DNA of 64,000 nt from Nocardia cyriacigeorgica GUH-2 (GTDB lineage: Bacteria > Actinomycetota > Actinomycetes > Mycobacteriales > Mycobacteriaceae), in NCBI RefSeq assembly GCF_000284035.1, contig NC_016887.1:930001-994000 (forward strand), given 5' to 3'. The notes under the pieces were generated by a model, which searched no databases, was not told the DNA's origin, and saw only the letters and a list, made by a program, of their open reading frames with translations. Of this stretch, positions 50,801 through 59,934 are shown piece by piece. Position 1 is the first letter of the stretch. Each line of letters starts with the position of its first letter. Position numbers and translations under genes: made by a program.

Positions 50801-51525
50801 GCGGGTGCGACGGGCGCGGCAGCGTTCAACCGGCTCGCCTGGCTCTGCGGCGGAACCGGAGCGTGGGGCGCGACCGGAGCCTGCGGCGGCACCTGGGCGT
50901 GCGGCGGCGGCGCCTGCTGGTCGACGGGCTGCGGCGGACGTGGTCCGAGCGGCTGGAACTCGGCAGGTGGTTCACTCGGAGTACGGGTCGGCAGATGCGT
51001 GGCCGGCCGCTCCCCGGTCTGTGCCGGGCCTTGCTGCCACGAGGTGTCCGGTCCGGGCCGGTACTGCTGCGGCGCCGGACCGGATTGATAGGGATCGGCC
51101 GGACGGGAATCGGGGGATCGGTCCGACGGCCGACGGTCCGCGGGCCCCGGCCGCTGATCGGGAGGCGGCACACTCTGCCATCCGCTGTCCAGGTCCTGCT
51201 GCTGCGCTGGGTTCGACCACTGATCTGCGGGGCGCGGCGCGTGGCCGTCGTCGGCGTGGTCCTCGACCTGGTGGTCGTCGTTCTTGTCGCGGCGCCAGGG
51301 CTTGCGGCGCTTTTCCTTGCGCGGTCCGGGGGAATCGGAACGGTCGCCCTCGGGAGTGGGCCGCTTGAACCGGCGCTTGGGTGCGGGGGTGTCCTCGATC
51401 AGTTCGTCGTGCGGAAGGTTCTGAACCGGTGGCGCTTCGTACTCGATCTGCTGCCCGACCTGGGTGACCTCACTGTCGGAGAGCCACGGCGGCAGCATGG
51501 GGAGGCCGTCATTGCTGCGGCTCAC
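47851..51525 (-). CDS. espI: EspI-like ESX-associated ParA/MinD-type ATPase with very long disordered N-terminus
   Basis: 1,224 residues from GTG 51525, about six bases after AGAGGGGG. Residues 1-100 are charged ([18 protein letters not shown]); 100-900 are Pro/Gln/Ala/Ser-rich and probably disordered; the last 300 form a P-loop domain with [10 protein letters not shown] (around residue 985), VIAVDANPD, and ILTDCGTG as switch residues. This matches EspI (Rv3876), a proline-rich ATPase of ESX-1 that is about half as long. Known: EspI restrains ESX-1 when ATP is low. It lies 3.3 kb from eccC and divergent from infA, so the ESX locus probably ends here. Base composition shows strong GC in all codons of the linker. 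Confidence 0.75.
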
Positions 51526-51721
51526 GCATCCCCCTCTGATGTGCTGGACCTCGGACAGCGGTCAGTTTACGCGACAGCCGGGTTCCTTCGCGGGGCAGGC
51601 AGTGCCGGATTCGCCTGCCCCGGAGGCTCTGCGTGGTGACGCTCCGCTGCCGCCTCCGAGCCTTGACCGGGGCAGGCAGTGCGCCGATGGGAAGGCTCGC
51701 GACCCCGCGTCCGGGCGTGTT

Positions 51722-51750
51722 TTGCCCGATCGGGCGCCTGCCGGTAAGCT
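51722..51750 (+). promoter_or_regulatory. Putative promoter of infA and the ribosomal operon
   Basis: TTGCCC (51722-51727), 17-base spacer, TAAGCT (51745-51750); start near 51757 and a leader of about 127 bases. The 358-base gap between espI and infA holds nothing else that I recognise apart from GC-rich inverted repeats (a CGGGGCAGGCAG motif occurs twice). Confidence 0.45.
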
Positions 51751-51883
51751 TGAGCGGCGGTGCACCTATGCGCCGACTGTTCGCATGCGACCGGTCCGGG
51801 CTTCTCCGGCCCACACCGACCGGTTTCATCCGGGCAGGACCACCAATCAGACCAGGTTGAGCATAACCGGGATCGCGGAGGAT

Positions 51884-52105
51884 ATGGCGAAGAAAGACGG
51901 GGCCATCGAGGTCGAGGGTCGAGTTGTCGAGCCGTTGCCCAATGCGATGTTCCGGATCGAGCTCGAGAACGGGCACAAGGTTCTCGCGCACATCAGCGGC
52001 AAGATGCGGCAGCACTACATCCGCATCCTGCCGGAGGACCGCGTGGTCGTCGAGCTCTCGCCCTACGACCTGTCCCGCGGCCGTATCGTCTACCGCTACA
52101 AGTAG
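51884..52105 (+). CDS. infA: Translation initiation factor IF-1
   Basis: 73 residues, the exact usual length. It starts [20 protein letters not shown] and ends RGRIVYRYK; the OB-fold signature [19 protein letters not shown] is complete. IF-1 binds the A site of the 30S subunit during initiation. GGAG precedes the ATG closely. In actinobacteria infA opens the infA-rpmJ-rpsM-rpsK-rpsD-rpoA-rplQ cluster, as seen here. Confidence 0.98.
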
Positions 52106-52257
52106 ATCGAATCGGCGAGGTCTGCTCGCGGAGTGCGCTCGCCGGGAGTCGATCGACTTGGCGTTTTGTGGGGGTGCAACCCCCACAGCCCGCCCGGCGG
52201 GCGTCGCCCCCGGACCCCGGCGGCGATGCGCTACCGATCTGTGCTGACAACTGAAGC

Positions 52258-52331
52258 TTCCCCGGTCTGCAGCCGGGGGATTCCGGTCGAGAGGCCGGGA
52301 GCAAGACTTCCCCAGCCGACGGGCTGGGGAA
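52258..52331 (+). other. Two hairpins in the infA-rpmJ leader
   Basis: The 272-base gap before rpmJ holds two stem-loops: CCCCGG/CCGGGG (52260-52278) and TTCCCCAGCC/GGCTGGGGAA (52308-52317 with 52322-52331). Both left arms begin CTTCCCC, so alternative pairing between them is possible. Role as attenuator, processing site or ribosomal-protein binding site is unproven. Confidence 0.5.
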
Positions 52332-52377
52332 AAACTGTGTTCACAGCACGTGTGAACCACAACAAGATTGGACGGAC

Positions 52378-52491
52378 GTGAAGGTTCAGCCGAGCGTCAA
52401 GAAGATCTGCGAGAAGTGCAAGGTGATCCGCCGTAACGGCCGGGTCATGGTGATCTGCGAGAACCTGCGCCACAAGCAGCGTCAGGGCTGA
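52378..52491 (+). CDS. rpmJ: 50S ribosomal protein L36 (bL36)
   Basis: 37 residues starting at GTG 52378: [15 protein letters not shown], ending RHKQRQG. The zinc ligands Cys11, Cys14, Cys27 and His32 are all present, so this is the zinc-binding form. No strong ribosome binding site is visible before the GTG (GGACG is weak). Correct length and genomic place after infA. Confidence 0.97.
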   Translation: MKVQPSVKKICEKCKVIRRNGRVMVICENLRHKQRQG

Positions 52492-52706
52492 CACCAGCCA
52501 AGCACCGAACGCGGTTCGGATTGGCACACCAATTGAATGGGCGAGCGCCACTCGCCCGAGAAGAACTCCCAGCTCCAGCCGTGCACTGCGGAATTCGGGT
52601 TCACCCCCGAGGTGCATGAGCCAACCCCCGGTACGGAGGCCGGGGCCCCGCCACGACGAGGGGACGGACAGGGAGCAGACCTCCGCAACGATTAAGGAAA
52701 TGCCAC

Positions 52707-53078
52707 ATGGCACGTCTCATGGGCGTCGATCTCCCGCGCGAAAAGCGCATGGAGATCGCACTGACCTACATTTTCGGTATCGGCCGTACCCGCGCCAAGG
52801 AAATCCTGGCGGCGACCTCGGTCAGCCCGGATCTGCGGTCGAAGGATCTGACCGACGACGATCTGACCAAGCTGCGCGACTACATCGAAGCCTCGGAGTT
52901 CAAGGTCGAAGGTGACCTGCGCCGTGAGGTGCAGGCCGACATTCGTCGCAAGATCGAAATCGGCTGCTACCAGGGCCTGCGTCATCGTCGCCACCTGCCG
53001 GTGCGCGGCCAGCGCACCAAGACCAATGCGCGTACGCGCAAGGGTCCGAAGAAGACCGTCGCCGGCAAGAAGAAGTAG
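52707..53078 (+). CDS. rpsM: 30S ribosomal protein S13 (uS13)
   Basis: 123 residues from ATG 52707: [20 protein letters not shown] with the [11 protein letters not shown] helix-hairpin-helix, [20 protein letters not shown] and the lysine-rich tail KKTVAGKKK. It is located in the 30S head and contacts the P-site tRNA. A 215-base gap before it contains a GGGCGAG/CTCGCCC hairpin (about 52540-52558) but no gene. rpsK starts nine bases downstream. Confidence 0.98.
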   Translation: MARLMGVDLPREKRMEIALTYIFGIGRTRAKEILAATSVSPDLRSKDLTDDDLTKLRDYIEASEFKVEGDLRREVQADIRRKIEIGCYQGLRHRRHLPVRGQRTKTNARTRKGPKKTVAGKKK

Positions 53079-53087
53079 GGATAACCG

Positions 53088-53501
53088 ATGCCTCCGAAGT
53101 CACGGGCCTCCGGCCCCAAGAAGACCCAGAAGTCGCGTCGCCGGGAAAAGAAGAACGTCCCGCACGGCCACGCGCACATCAAGTCCACGTTCAACAACAC
53201 GATCGTGTCGATCACCGACCCGTCCGGCAACGTCATCTCCTGGGCGTCCTCCGGCCACGTCGGTTTCAAGGGCTCGCGCAAGTCGACCCCGTTCGCCGCG
53301 CAGCTGGCCGCCGAGAACGCTGCCCGCAAGGCGCAGGAGAACGGCGTCAAGAAGGTCGACGTCTTCGTCAAGGGCCCCGGTTCGGGCCGCGAGACCGCGA
53401 TCCGTTCGCTGCAGGCCGCGGGCCTGGAAGTGGGCACGATCTCCGATGTCACCCCGCAGCCGCACAACGGCTGCCGTCCGCCCAAGCGGCGTCGCGTCTA
53501 A
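53088..53501 (+). CDS. rpsK: 30S ribosomal protein S11 (uS11)
   Basis: 137 residues. Contains [38 protein letters not shown], and the end [15 protein letters not shown], the universal S11 pattern; a Lys/Arg-rich N-terminal extension is typical of actinobacteria. Part of the 30S platform near the E site. Between rpsM and rpsD with short spacers (9 and 22 bases). Confidence 0.98.
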   Translation: MPPKSRASGPKKTQKSRRREKKNVPHGHAHIKSTFNNTIVSITDPSGNVISWASSGHVGFKGSRKSTPFAAQLAAENAARKAQENGVKKVDVFVKGPGSGRETAIRSLQAAGLEVGTISDVTPQPHNGCRPPKRRRV

Positions 53502-53523
53502 CGGGAAAGGAAGGTAGACCACA

Positions 53524-54129
53524 ATGGCCCGTTACACCGGACCCGCAACGCGCAAGAGCCGTCGCCTCCGCGTCGACCTGGTCGGCGGCGACCAGGCGTT
53601 CGAACGTCGCCCCTACCCGCCCGGCCAGCACGGCCGCGCGCGGATCAAGGAGAGCGAATACCTGCTCCAGCTGCAGGAGAAGCAGAAGGCTCGCTTCTCC
53701 TACGGCGTGATGGAGAAGCAGTTCCGCCGGTACTACGAAGAGGCCAACCGCCTCAAGGGCAAGACCGGTGACAACCTGCTTCGCCTGCTCGAGACCCGTC
53801 TGGACAACGTCGTGTACCGCGCCGGTCTGGCCCGTACCCGCCGCCAGGCCCGCCAGCTCGTCAGCCACGGCCACTTCCTGGTGAATAACCGGAAGGTCAA
53901 CGTTCCGTCCTTCCGCGTCACCCAGTACGACATCATCGATGTCAAGGAGAAGTCGCTGGGCACGCTGCCGTTCCAGGTGGCGCGCGAGACCATCGGTGAC
54001 CGTCCGGTCCCCGGCTGGCTCCAGGTCATCCCTGGCCGCCTGCGCATCCTGGTCCACCAGGAGCCCGAGCGCGCCCAGATCGATGTGCCGCTGCAGGAAC
54101 AGCTGATCGTCGAGTACTACTCGAAGTAA
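53524..54129 (+). CDS. rpsD: 30S ribosomal protein S4 (uS4)
   Basis: 201 residues: MARYTGPATRKSRRL start, PPGQHGRARIKESEY, an S4 RNA-binding domain from about 91 to 155 (RLDNVVYRAGLARTRRQARQ, LVSHGHFLVNN). The N-terminal zinc-finger cysteines are absent, so it is the zinc-independent form although L36 in the same operon keeps its zinc site. S4 nucleates 16S assembly. A hairpin follows before rpoA. Confidence 0.98.
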   Translation: MARYTGPATRKSRRLRVDLVGGDQAFERRPYPPGQHGRARIKESEYLLQLQEKQKARFSYGVMEKQFRRYYEEANRLKGKTGDNLLRLLETRLDNVVYRAGLARTRRQARQLVSHGHFLVNNRKVNVPSFRVTQYDIIDVKEKSLGTLPFQVARETIGDRPVPGWLQVIPGRLRILVHQEPERAQIDVPLQEQLIVEYYSK

Positions 54130-54147
54130 CAGCTGATCCGCTGCTGG

Positions 54148-54178
54148 TGCGTGATCGTCCGCCCTGGGCGATCACGCA
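54148..54178 (+). terminator. Hairpin between rpsD and rpoA
   Basis: TGCGTGATCG pairs perfectly with CGATCACGCA over 10 bases, with an 11-base loop. There is no T tract after it. Because rpoA needs a supply of transcripts from the same operon, partial termination or an RNA-processing site is more likely than full termination. Confidence 0.5.
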
Positions 54179-54232
54179 CAACCCTTAGACGAGGCGTCAA
54201 ATAGCGGGCGCCCACAAAGGAGGATGATCCAC

Positions 54233-55291
54233 ATGCTGATTTCCCAGCGTCCGACCCTGACCGAAGAGGTCGTGGCGGAGAACCGCTCGAAGTTCACCAT
54301 CGAACCCCTCGAGCCGGGCTTCGGTTACACCCTCGGCAACTCGCTGCGCCGTACCCTGCTGTCCTCGATTCCGGGGGCCGCGGTGACGAGCATCCGCATC
54401 GACGGCGTCCTGCACGAGTTCACCACCGTCCCCGGTGTGAAGGAAGATGTCACCGACATCATCCTGAACCTCAAGGGCCTGGTCGTGTCCTCGGAGGAGG
54501 ATGAGCCGGTCACCATGTACCTGCGTAAGCAGGGCCCGGGGACCGTCACCGCCGATGACATCGTCCCGCCGTCCGGCGTCGTGGTGCACAACCCGGACAT
54601 GCACATCGCCACCCTGAACGACAAGGGCAAGCTCGAGATCGAGCTGGTCGTCGAGCGCGGTCGCGGTTACGTCCCGGCGGTGCAGAACAAGGCCTCGGGT
54701 GCGGAAATCGGCCGGATCCCGGTGGACTCGATCTACTCCCCGGTGCTCAAGGTGACCTACAAGGTCGAGGCCACCCGTGTCGAGCAGCGCACCGACTTCG
54801 ACCGGCTCATCCTGGACGTGGAGACCAAGAACTCCATCAGCGCCCGGGACGCGCTCGCCTCGGCGGGCAAGACCCTGGTCGAGCTCTTCGGCCTGGCCCG
54901 TGAGCTGAACGTCGAAGCCGAAGGCATCGAGATCGGCCCCTCGCCGGCCGAGGCGGATCACATCGCCTCGTTCGGTCTGCCGATCGAGGATCTGGACCTG
55001 ACGGTCCGGTCCTACAACTGCCTCAAGCGCGAGGGTGTGCACACCGTCGGCGAGCTGGTCGCACGCACCGAATCGGATCTGCTGGACATCCGTAACTTCG
55101 GCCAGAAGTCCATCGACGAGGTCAAGGTCAAGCTGCACGCGCTCGGCCTCTCGCTCAAGGACAGCCCGGCTTCGTTCGACCCCTCCAGCGTGGTGGGTTA
55201 CGACGCGGCCACCGGCACCTGGTCCGACAGCGGCAACTTCAGCGACAACGACGGCGGCGAGCAGGACTACGCCGAAACCGAACAGCTCTAG
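54233..55291 (+). CDS. rpoA: RNA polymerase subunit alpha
   Basis: 352 residues from ATG 54233 ([13 protein letters not shown]), nine bases after AAAGGAGG; ATG 54224 overlaps that site. N-terminal assembly domain has [21 protein letters not shown]-terminal domain has [19 protein letters not shown] and [12 protein letters not shown] for UP-element and activator contact. Linker about 230-245. Acidic tail. Follows rpsD as in all actinobacteria. Confidence 0.98.
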   Translation: MLISQRPTLTEEVVAENRSKFTIEPLEPGFGYTLGNSLRRTLLSSIPGAAVTSIRIDGVLHEFTTVPGVKEDVTDIILNLKGLVVSSEEDEPVTMYLRKQGPGTVTADDIVPPSGVVVHNPDMHIATLNDKGKLEIELVVERGRGYVPAVQNKASGAEIGRIPVDSIYSPVLKVTYKVEATRVEQRTDFDRLILDVETKNSISARDALASAGKTLVELFGLARELNVEAEGIEIGPSPAEADHIASFGLPIEDLDLTVRSYNCLKREGVHTVGELVARTESDLLDIRNFGQKSIDEVKVKLHALGLSLKDSPASFDPSSVVGYDAATGTWSDSGNFSDNDGGEQDYAETEQL

Positions 55292-55337
55292 GCCGCTGGG
55301 GTAGGCGCCCCGGGGTCTTACTCAAGGAGAACCAACA

Positions 55338-55862
55338 ATGCCCAAGCCCAAGAAGGGTGCCCGCTTCGGCGGGTCGGCGTCGCACCAGAAGGCGATCTTC
55401 GCCAATCTGGCCACGGCGCTCTTCGAGCACGGTCGGATCACGACCACCGAGGCCAAGGCCAAGGCGCTGCGCCCGTACGCCGAGAAGCTTGTCACCAAGG
55501 CGAAGGGCGGCACGCTGGCCGACCGTCGCGAGGTGCTCAAGGTGATCCGCAACAAGGACGTCGTGCACTCGCTCTTCGCCGAGATCGGCCCCTCGTTCGA
55601 GGGTCGCGAGGGTGGCTACACCCGCATCATCAAGGCGATGCCCCGCAAGGGTGACAACGCTCCGATGGCGATCATCGAGCTGGTCCGCGGCGAGACCGTG
55701 ACCCGGGAAGCCGATCGCGCCCGTCGCGTGGCCGCGTCCAAGAAGGCCGAGGCGCCCGCCGCCGAAGCCACCGAGGCGCCCGCCGCCGAGGCTGCCGAGG
55801 AGAAGGCCGAGGCTGCCGAGGCCGAGGCGACCGCGGACGAGAAGGCCGACGACAAGGCGTGA
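55338..55862 (+). CDS. rplQ: 50S ribosomal protein L17 (bL17)
   Basis: 174 residues; the conserved core ([20 protein letters not shown] through [21 protein letters not shown]) ends near residue 120. The remaining 50 residues are an Ala/Glu/Lys extension ([18 protein letters not shown]) seen in several actinobacteria and probably disordered on the ribosome surface. AAGGAGA precedes the ATG. Last ribosomal gene before a hairpin. Confidence 0.98.
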   Translation: MPKPKKGARFGGSASHQKAIFANLATALFEHGRITTTEAKAKALRPYAEKLVTKAKGGTLADRREVLKVIRNKDVVHSLFAEIGPSFEGREGGYTRIIKAMPRKGDNAPMAIIELVRGETVTREADRARRVAASKKAEAPAAEATEAPAAEAAEEKAEAAEAEATADEKADDKA

Positions 55863-55909
55863 GTCGTGGTCCCGGTGCTCCGGGATGCGCGTGACGCGTT
55901 GAATTCGCC

Positions 55910-55950
55910 GAACGAGCCCGTCTACCCGATCCGGGTGGGCGGGCTCGTTC
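55910..55950 (+). terminator. Terminator-like hairpin after rplQ
   Basis: GAACGAGCCCG pairs perfectly with CGGGCTCGTTC (11 bases); a smaller inner stem CTACCC/GGGTGG lies within the loop. It lies only 20 bases before truA, so it may allow partial read-through. Confidence 0.65.
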
Positions 55951-55969
55951 ACTTTCCGAGGAGGCCGCG

Positions 55970-56827
55970 GTGAGCGGGCAGGACGCGAACGAGATCGAGG
56001 CGCCGGTGACCACCCGGTACCGGCTCGACATCAGTTACGACGGGACCGATTTCATCGGCTGGGCCCGTCAGCCCGGGCTGCGCACCGTGCAGGGGGTGCT
56101 GGAGGAATCGCTGGGCAAGGTACTGCGCGAGACCGTCCAGCTGACGGTGGCCGGGCGCACCGACGCGGGTGTGCACGCCGAAGGTCAAGTCGCGCATCTC
56201 GATACCGCCGCCCAGATCGAACCGGCCAAACTCGTGCACCGGATGGCCCGGTTCCTACCGAAGGACGTGCGGCTCAAGGATATTCGGATCGCTCCCGCGG
56301 ACTTCGATGCTCGCTTCTCGGCCATCCGCCGCCATTACGCCTACCGGCTGACCATGGCCCCCTACGGTGCCGAACCGTTGCAGGCGCGCGGTGTGGTGCC
56401 GTGCCGCCCGGAACTCGATGTGCACGCCATGCGGGCGGCGTCGCGAAACCTGCTCGGGCTGCACGATTTCGCCGCTTTCTGCCGCCGTCGTGAAGGTGCG
56501 ACGACGGTGCGCGAACTCCAGCGCTTCGACTGGGTCCGGGAGGGCGATCTGCTGACCGCATACGTCAGCGCGGACGCGTTCTGCTGGTCGATGGTGCGCA
56601 GTCTGGTCGGTGCGGTGCTGGCGGTGGGGGAGGGGCGGCGCACGCCCGAGTGGACGGCCGCGTTGCTCGACGAGCGCAGCCGTTCCAGTGCGGTGACGGT
56701 GGCGCCGGCGCACGGGCTGAGCCTGATCGCCGTCGACTATCCGGCCGATGCCGATCTCGCGGCCCGCAATGCGCAGACCAGGGAATTGCGGACGGTTCCC
56801 GCCGAGGGCGGCTGCTGCGGTGGTTGA
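55970..56827 (+). CDS. truA: tRNA pseudouridine(38-40) synthase TruA
   Basis: 285 residues from GTG 55970, after GAGGAGG. Contains [20 protein letters not shown], the catalytic Asp65 in [19 protein letters not shown] and [17 protein letters not shown] [14 protein letters not shown]. Converts U38-U40 of the anticodon arm to pseudouridine. Often the final gene of this cluster. The C-terminal GGCCGG with two cysteines is unusual but short. Confidence 0.95.
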   Translation: MSGQDANEIEAPVTTRYRLDISYDGTDFIGWARQPGLRTVQGVLEESLGKVLRETVQLTVAGRTDAGVHAEGQVAHLDTAAQIEPAKLVHRMARFLPKDVRLKDIRIAPADFDARFSAIRRHYAYRLTMAPYGAEPLQARGVVPCRPELDVHAMRAASRNLLGLHDFAAFCRRREGATTVRELQRFDWVREGDLLTAYVSADAFCWSMVRSLVGAVLAVGEGRRTPEWTAALLDERSRSSAVTVAPAHGLSLIAVDYPADADLAARNAQTRELRTVPAEGGCCGG

Positions 56828-56905
56828 CGCCCGGCCCCGCTGCTGAATTTCGCTGGTGATCGCGTCGCGGAAATAATCTCGCCCGCACCGCAGTTCGCTC
56901 CGGGT

Positions 56906-57736
56906 ATGACAATCGACGGGCTCGGCAGGTTCGGTGTATGGCGCGGCTACAAGGGAGTCACGCCCGAAGAGGCGAAGGAACTGGAGGGTCTCGGCTACAG
57001 CACCCTCTGGCTCGGCGGATCGCCGCCGGCGGACCTTCCCGGGGTCGAGGAGCTGCTCGACGCGACCGAGACGCTGACCGTCGCCACCAGCATCATCAAT
57101 ATCTGGACCGCTCCGGCCGCGGAGGTCGCCGAATCATTCCACCGGCTCGAGGACCGCTTCCCGAACCGTTTCCTGCTCGGCCTCGGCGTGGGTCACCCCG
57201 AGTTCAACGACCCCTATCGCAAACCCTTCGACGCGCTGGTCGAATACCTCGACGAGCTGGACAATGCCGGTGTGCCGCGTAGCCGCCGGGCCTTGGCCGC
57301 GCTGGGGCCGAAGGTGTTGCAGCTGGCGGCCGAACGCACCGCGGGCGCGCTGCCGTATCTGGTCCCGCCGGCCCACACGGCCTTCGCGCGGGACACCCTC
57401 GGGCCCGCCGGGCTCGCGGTCGAGCACAAGTTCGTGCTCGACGAGGACGCAGACCGCGCGCGTGCGACCGCCCGGCCGGTCGTGCAGATGTATCTCGGAC
57501 TGGGCAATTACGTGCGCAACCTGCGCAAATTCGGATTCACCGAAGCCGACGTCACCGCGCCCGGCAGCGATGAACTCATCGATGCGCTGGCCGTGCACGG
57601 CTCGGTGGCCGTGGTGGCCGAGCGGCTGCGCGCCCACCTGGACGCGGGCGCCGACCATCTCGCGGTCCAGCCGCTCGGCCCCGATTACCTGGCCGATCTG
57701 CGGGCCCTGGCGCCGGTGCTGATGGCGCCGGCCTGA
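56906..57736 (+). CDS. LLM-class (luciferase-like) F420-dependent oxidoreductase
   Basis: 276 residues from ATG 56906. Typical sequence: LGRFGVWRGYKGVTPEEAKE, LGYSTLWLGGSP, TVATSIINIWTAPAAEVAES and FLLGLGVGHPEF, a TIM-barrel flavin/F420-binding family (TIGR03620-like). Substrate unknown. The last 68 codons recur almost exactly at 60440-60640, so its 3' end was involved in a duplication or insertion event. The gene itself looks intact. Cytosolic, likely monocistronic. Confidence 0.9.
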   Translation: MTIDGLGRFGVWRGYKGVTPEEAKELEGLGYSTLWLGGSPPADLPGVEELLDATETLTVATSIINIWTAPAAEVAESFHRLEDRFPNRFLLGLGVGHPEFNDPYRKPFDALVEYLDELDNAGVPRSRRALAALGPKVLQLAAERTAGALPYLVPPAHTAFARDTLGPAGLAVEHKFVLDEDADRARATARPVVQMYLGLGNYVRNLRKFGFTEADVTAPGSDELIDALAVHGSVAVVAERLRAHLDAGADHLAVQPLGPDYLADLRALAPVLMAPA

Positions 57737-57741
57737 GATCG
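57536..57741 (+). repeat. Direct repeat, left copy (3' end of the oxidoreductase gene)
   Basis: 206 bases that recur at 60440-60645 (offset 2,904). From 57563 to 57741 only three of 179 bases differ, all at third codon positions without amino-acid change; the first 27 bases are more diverged. The repeat ends four to five bases after the stop codon. The two copies bracket an island of three genes. Confidence 0.9.
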
Positions 57742-57832
57742 GGCAGATGGCCGGATAATCCCCGCGGCATAGTCCGTCCCGCGTCGTGGTCCGGGCCACT
57801 CTGATTGACGCTCATATCGGGAAGGGCTTACG

Positions 57833-58702
57833 GTGGCTCACTATGAGTTTCGATATGCGGGGGGCGAACTCCATTGTGCGCTGGACAGTAGCCCAATGAC
57901 GGATGGCCAGCTGCGGCAGCGCTATCGCAGGCTCAATCCGCTAGTCCGCATCTCGATTTGGCTCGTCGCGTTCGGTTTGGTGGCGGGGGTTGTGGTCTGG
58001 GTCGGTAATCCAAACCTCGGATCGGACGCAGCGGAGGGGCCAGCTAGCGAATGGACGGCACCCTCGGAGAGTGTTCCCACGACCACCGTCGCCCCGCCGC
58101 CGCCGGGTTTTCCGAGGATGGAGTTCCCTCCACCGATGCCGGAGGTTCCCGAGGGGGTGCCGCAGCCAGTGCCTACGCGGTTCGGTCTTACCTACACTGT
58201 TCCCTCCAGCGAGCACTGGCGGTCCAGTAACACGATGGTCGTGGGATGGACCGATGACGCGGGTGATGTCGCCACCTATGGGGCAGTTAGCGAGTACCGG
58301 TATGGCTACTGCACGGAGGATGACGGCTCGGCGATGGCGACAGTTGGAGTGACCGGGCGCAATGCTGTCGACCTCGACACAGCCGCCCGCCAGGAGGTAT
58401 CGAAAGCCGAGCGCATTTTCGGCGATGAGGAAACCAGCCGAAAGCCGAAAGTCGAGATCAGGGGACCGTTTTCGCTCGAAGTGTCCGGGCGGCCGGCAGT
58501 GCGGTATACGGCTGTGCTCACAGATATCCCGGGCAGCTCGGCGTGTGGCCCCGACCAGGCGATCTTCGATGTAGTTGCGACGCCAGGCTACGCCACAGCC
58601 GAAGTTGTCCTCCTCGTGGTGCAGCACCATACGGGTATGAGCGACGCGCTGTCGGAAAGCGATGCCGATGCCATCGTGACGTCGCTACGCAAATCAGACT
58701 AA
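57833..58702 (+). CDS. Membrane-anchored DUF8017-like protein
   Basis: 289 residues from GTG 57833, after GGAAGGG. A cytosolic N-terminus of 38 residues, one membrane helix (about 39-58, SIWLVAFGLVAGVVVWVG), a Pro/Thr-rich linker (about 70-110), then an extracytoplasmic domain beginning FGLTYTVPSSEHW with conserved cysteines (YGYCTED, SSACGPD) and ending IVTSLRK. This layout resembles DUF8017 proteins of actinobacteria, often near T7SS effectors. Lower GC than neighbours. It starts the island between the two direct repeats. Confidence 0.75.
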   Translation: MAHYEFRYAGGELHCALDSSPMTDGQLRQRYRRLNPLVRISIWLVAFGLVAGVVVWVGNPNLGSDAAEGPASEWTAPSESVPTTTVAPPPPGFPRMEFPPPMPEVPEGVPQPVPTRFGLTYTVPSSEHWRSSNTMVVGWTDDAGDVATYGAVSEYRYGYCTEDDGSAMATVGVTGRNAVDLDTAARQEVSKAERIFGDEETSRKPKVEIRGPFSLEVSGRPAVRYTAVLTDIPGSSACGPDQAIFDVVATPGYATAEVVLLVVQHHTGMSDALSESDADAIVTSLRKSD

Positions 58703-58710
58703 GGGGAAAA

Positions 58711-59934
58711 TTGAGTCCTGAGAAGTTTCGGGCGGATCCCAGTCAGATCGCTGGACTGGGCAGGCTGATCGATGATCTAGGCACTGACTGTGCGAACATT
58801 TCTACCTTCGTCGGCGACAACTGTACGCCGAATGGTGACCTGTTTACCGGTGAGATTATCAATGACCTGCTGGCGCCTTTCAACGGCCTCGCTGGTGTGT
58901 TCAAAGGCAGAATGGCCGATATCGGGACTTATAACAAGAGCACCGCGATCGAGCTCAACAAGGCCGCATGGATGTTTCACGACCAGGATATGAAGAACTA
59001 TGCGGCGCTCAATGCTCATACCAGCGACGTAGCTAGCGCCACGCCGGGAGTTTACGGTTCGGATACGGAACGGCCGGGCCAGACTGACGCATACGGCGCC
59101 GTGACGGCCTACCCAAAACCAGAATCCATCAACCTCAACGTGCCTACTGTCAACCAGGAAGACCTCGCCGGGTTGATCGGGGAGGTTGCGCCATGGCTGA
59201 GGGACGTCAACGAGTCCATCAAGAGTGTGACCCGTATGGCGCAGAAAGAGGTAGATCCTCTGGTCTTGGTGCTGAAACCGATCGAGGGGAACTGGAACGA
59301 AGTTCGCCGCATCGGTGAGTCGTACAAAGTCGCGGGTAACGCAATGGAAGCGACCGGCAAGAACCTGGAAAATGGTGTCAAACTGGTCGGTCCCCATTGG
59401 GATGGTAAGGCGGCCATCTCATTCGAAGAGAATTGGGCGCGGCGGCAGATCGCGGCCATGAAATGGGAAGGCCCGGTCGGTCGGGTCCTTGCTGATATAG
59501 CAGGCAAGCTGGCCGACGAGATTCGCGCGGGAATCAAAACGGCGCTGCTCAAACTCAAAGATATGCTCGAGGACTACATTGAAGTCAAGAGCGTAAAGGG
59601 CATTTTCAAACAGGTGATGAAAAGGGTGCCCGGCCTCGGGGTGATAGTCGAAGTGTTAGATCTTGGGCAGAAGATCTATACTATCGTCTCGACCGTCAAG
59701 GACATCGTGGACAAGATCGAGGAGACGAAGAATCGGCTGAAGGAGTTCCTGAGCTTCTTGTCCGGGCCGACCAGAGTCGTGGCAGAAAAGCTCGAGGAGA
59801 AGGTCCAGCCCGCGCTGCGTACTGCCGCAGTAGCAAATGATCTGAAGGAGATAGCGAAAGTCGGCAGCACGCTGGAACGGCCGCGGGAAAGCTACGAGAC
59901 CGGTACGGGCAGACAACCTTGGGAGGACGGATGA
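58711..59934 (+). CDS. Putative T7SS-exported effector with WXG-like domain
   Basis: 407 residues. TTG 58711 follows AAGGGGA closely and lies eight bases after the previous stop; the frame has no better ATG or GTG. Residues 1-110 form a helical domain (FRADPSQIAGLGRLIDDLG); a second helical hairpin has a WDG turn at 230-232 (GPHWDGKAAISFEENW), like the EspB-like protein at 23942. Residues 265-370 are amphipathic helices (LKDMLEDYIEV, VIVEVLDLGQKIYTIV). No toxin catalytic motif seen. Coupled to the next gene by ATGA. The EspB-like layout suggests ESX export; effector function is inference. Confidence 0.7.
   Translation: MSPEKFRADPSQIAGLGRLIDDLGTDCANISTFVGDNCTPNGDLFTGEIINDLLAPFNGLAGVFKGRMADIGTYNKSTAIELNKAAWMFHDQDMKNYAALNAHTSDVASATPGVYGSDTERPGQTDAYGAVTAYPKPESINLNVPTVNQEDLAGLIGEVAPWLRDVNESIKSVTRMAQKEVDPLVLVLKPIEGNWNEVRRIGESYKVAGNAMEATGKNLENGVKLVGPHWDGKAAISFEENWARRQIAAMKWEGPVGRVLADIAGKLADEIRAGIKTALLKLKDMLEDYIEVKSVKGIFKQVMKRVPGLGVIVEVLDLGQKIYTIVSTVKDIVDKIEETKNRLKEFLSFLSGPTRVVAEKLEEKVQPALRTAAVANDLKEIAKVGSTLERPRESYETGTGRQPWEDG

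Noticed and set aside
52508..52562. GC-rich inverted repeats in the rpmJ-rpsM gap considered as a small RNA gene
   Set aside because: No promoter or terminator pair and no resemblance to a known RNA; kept only as a comment.
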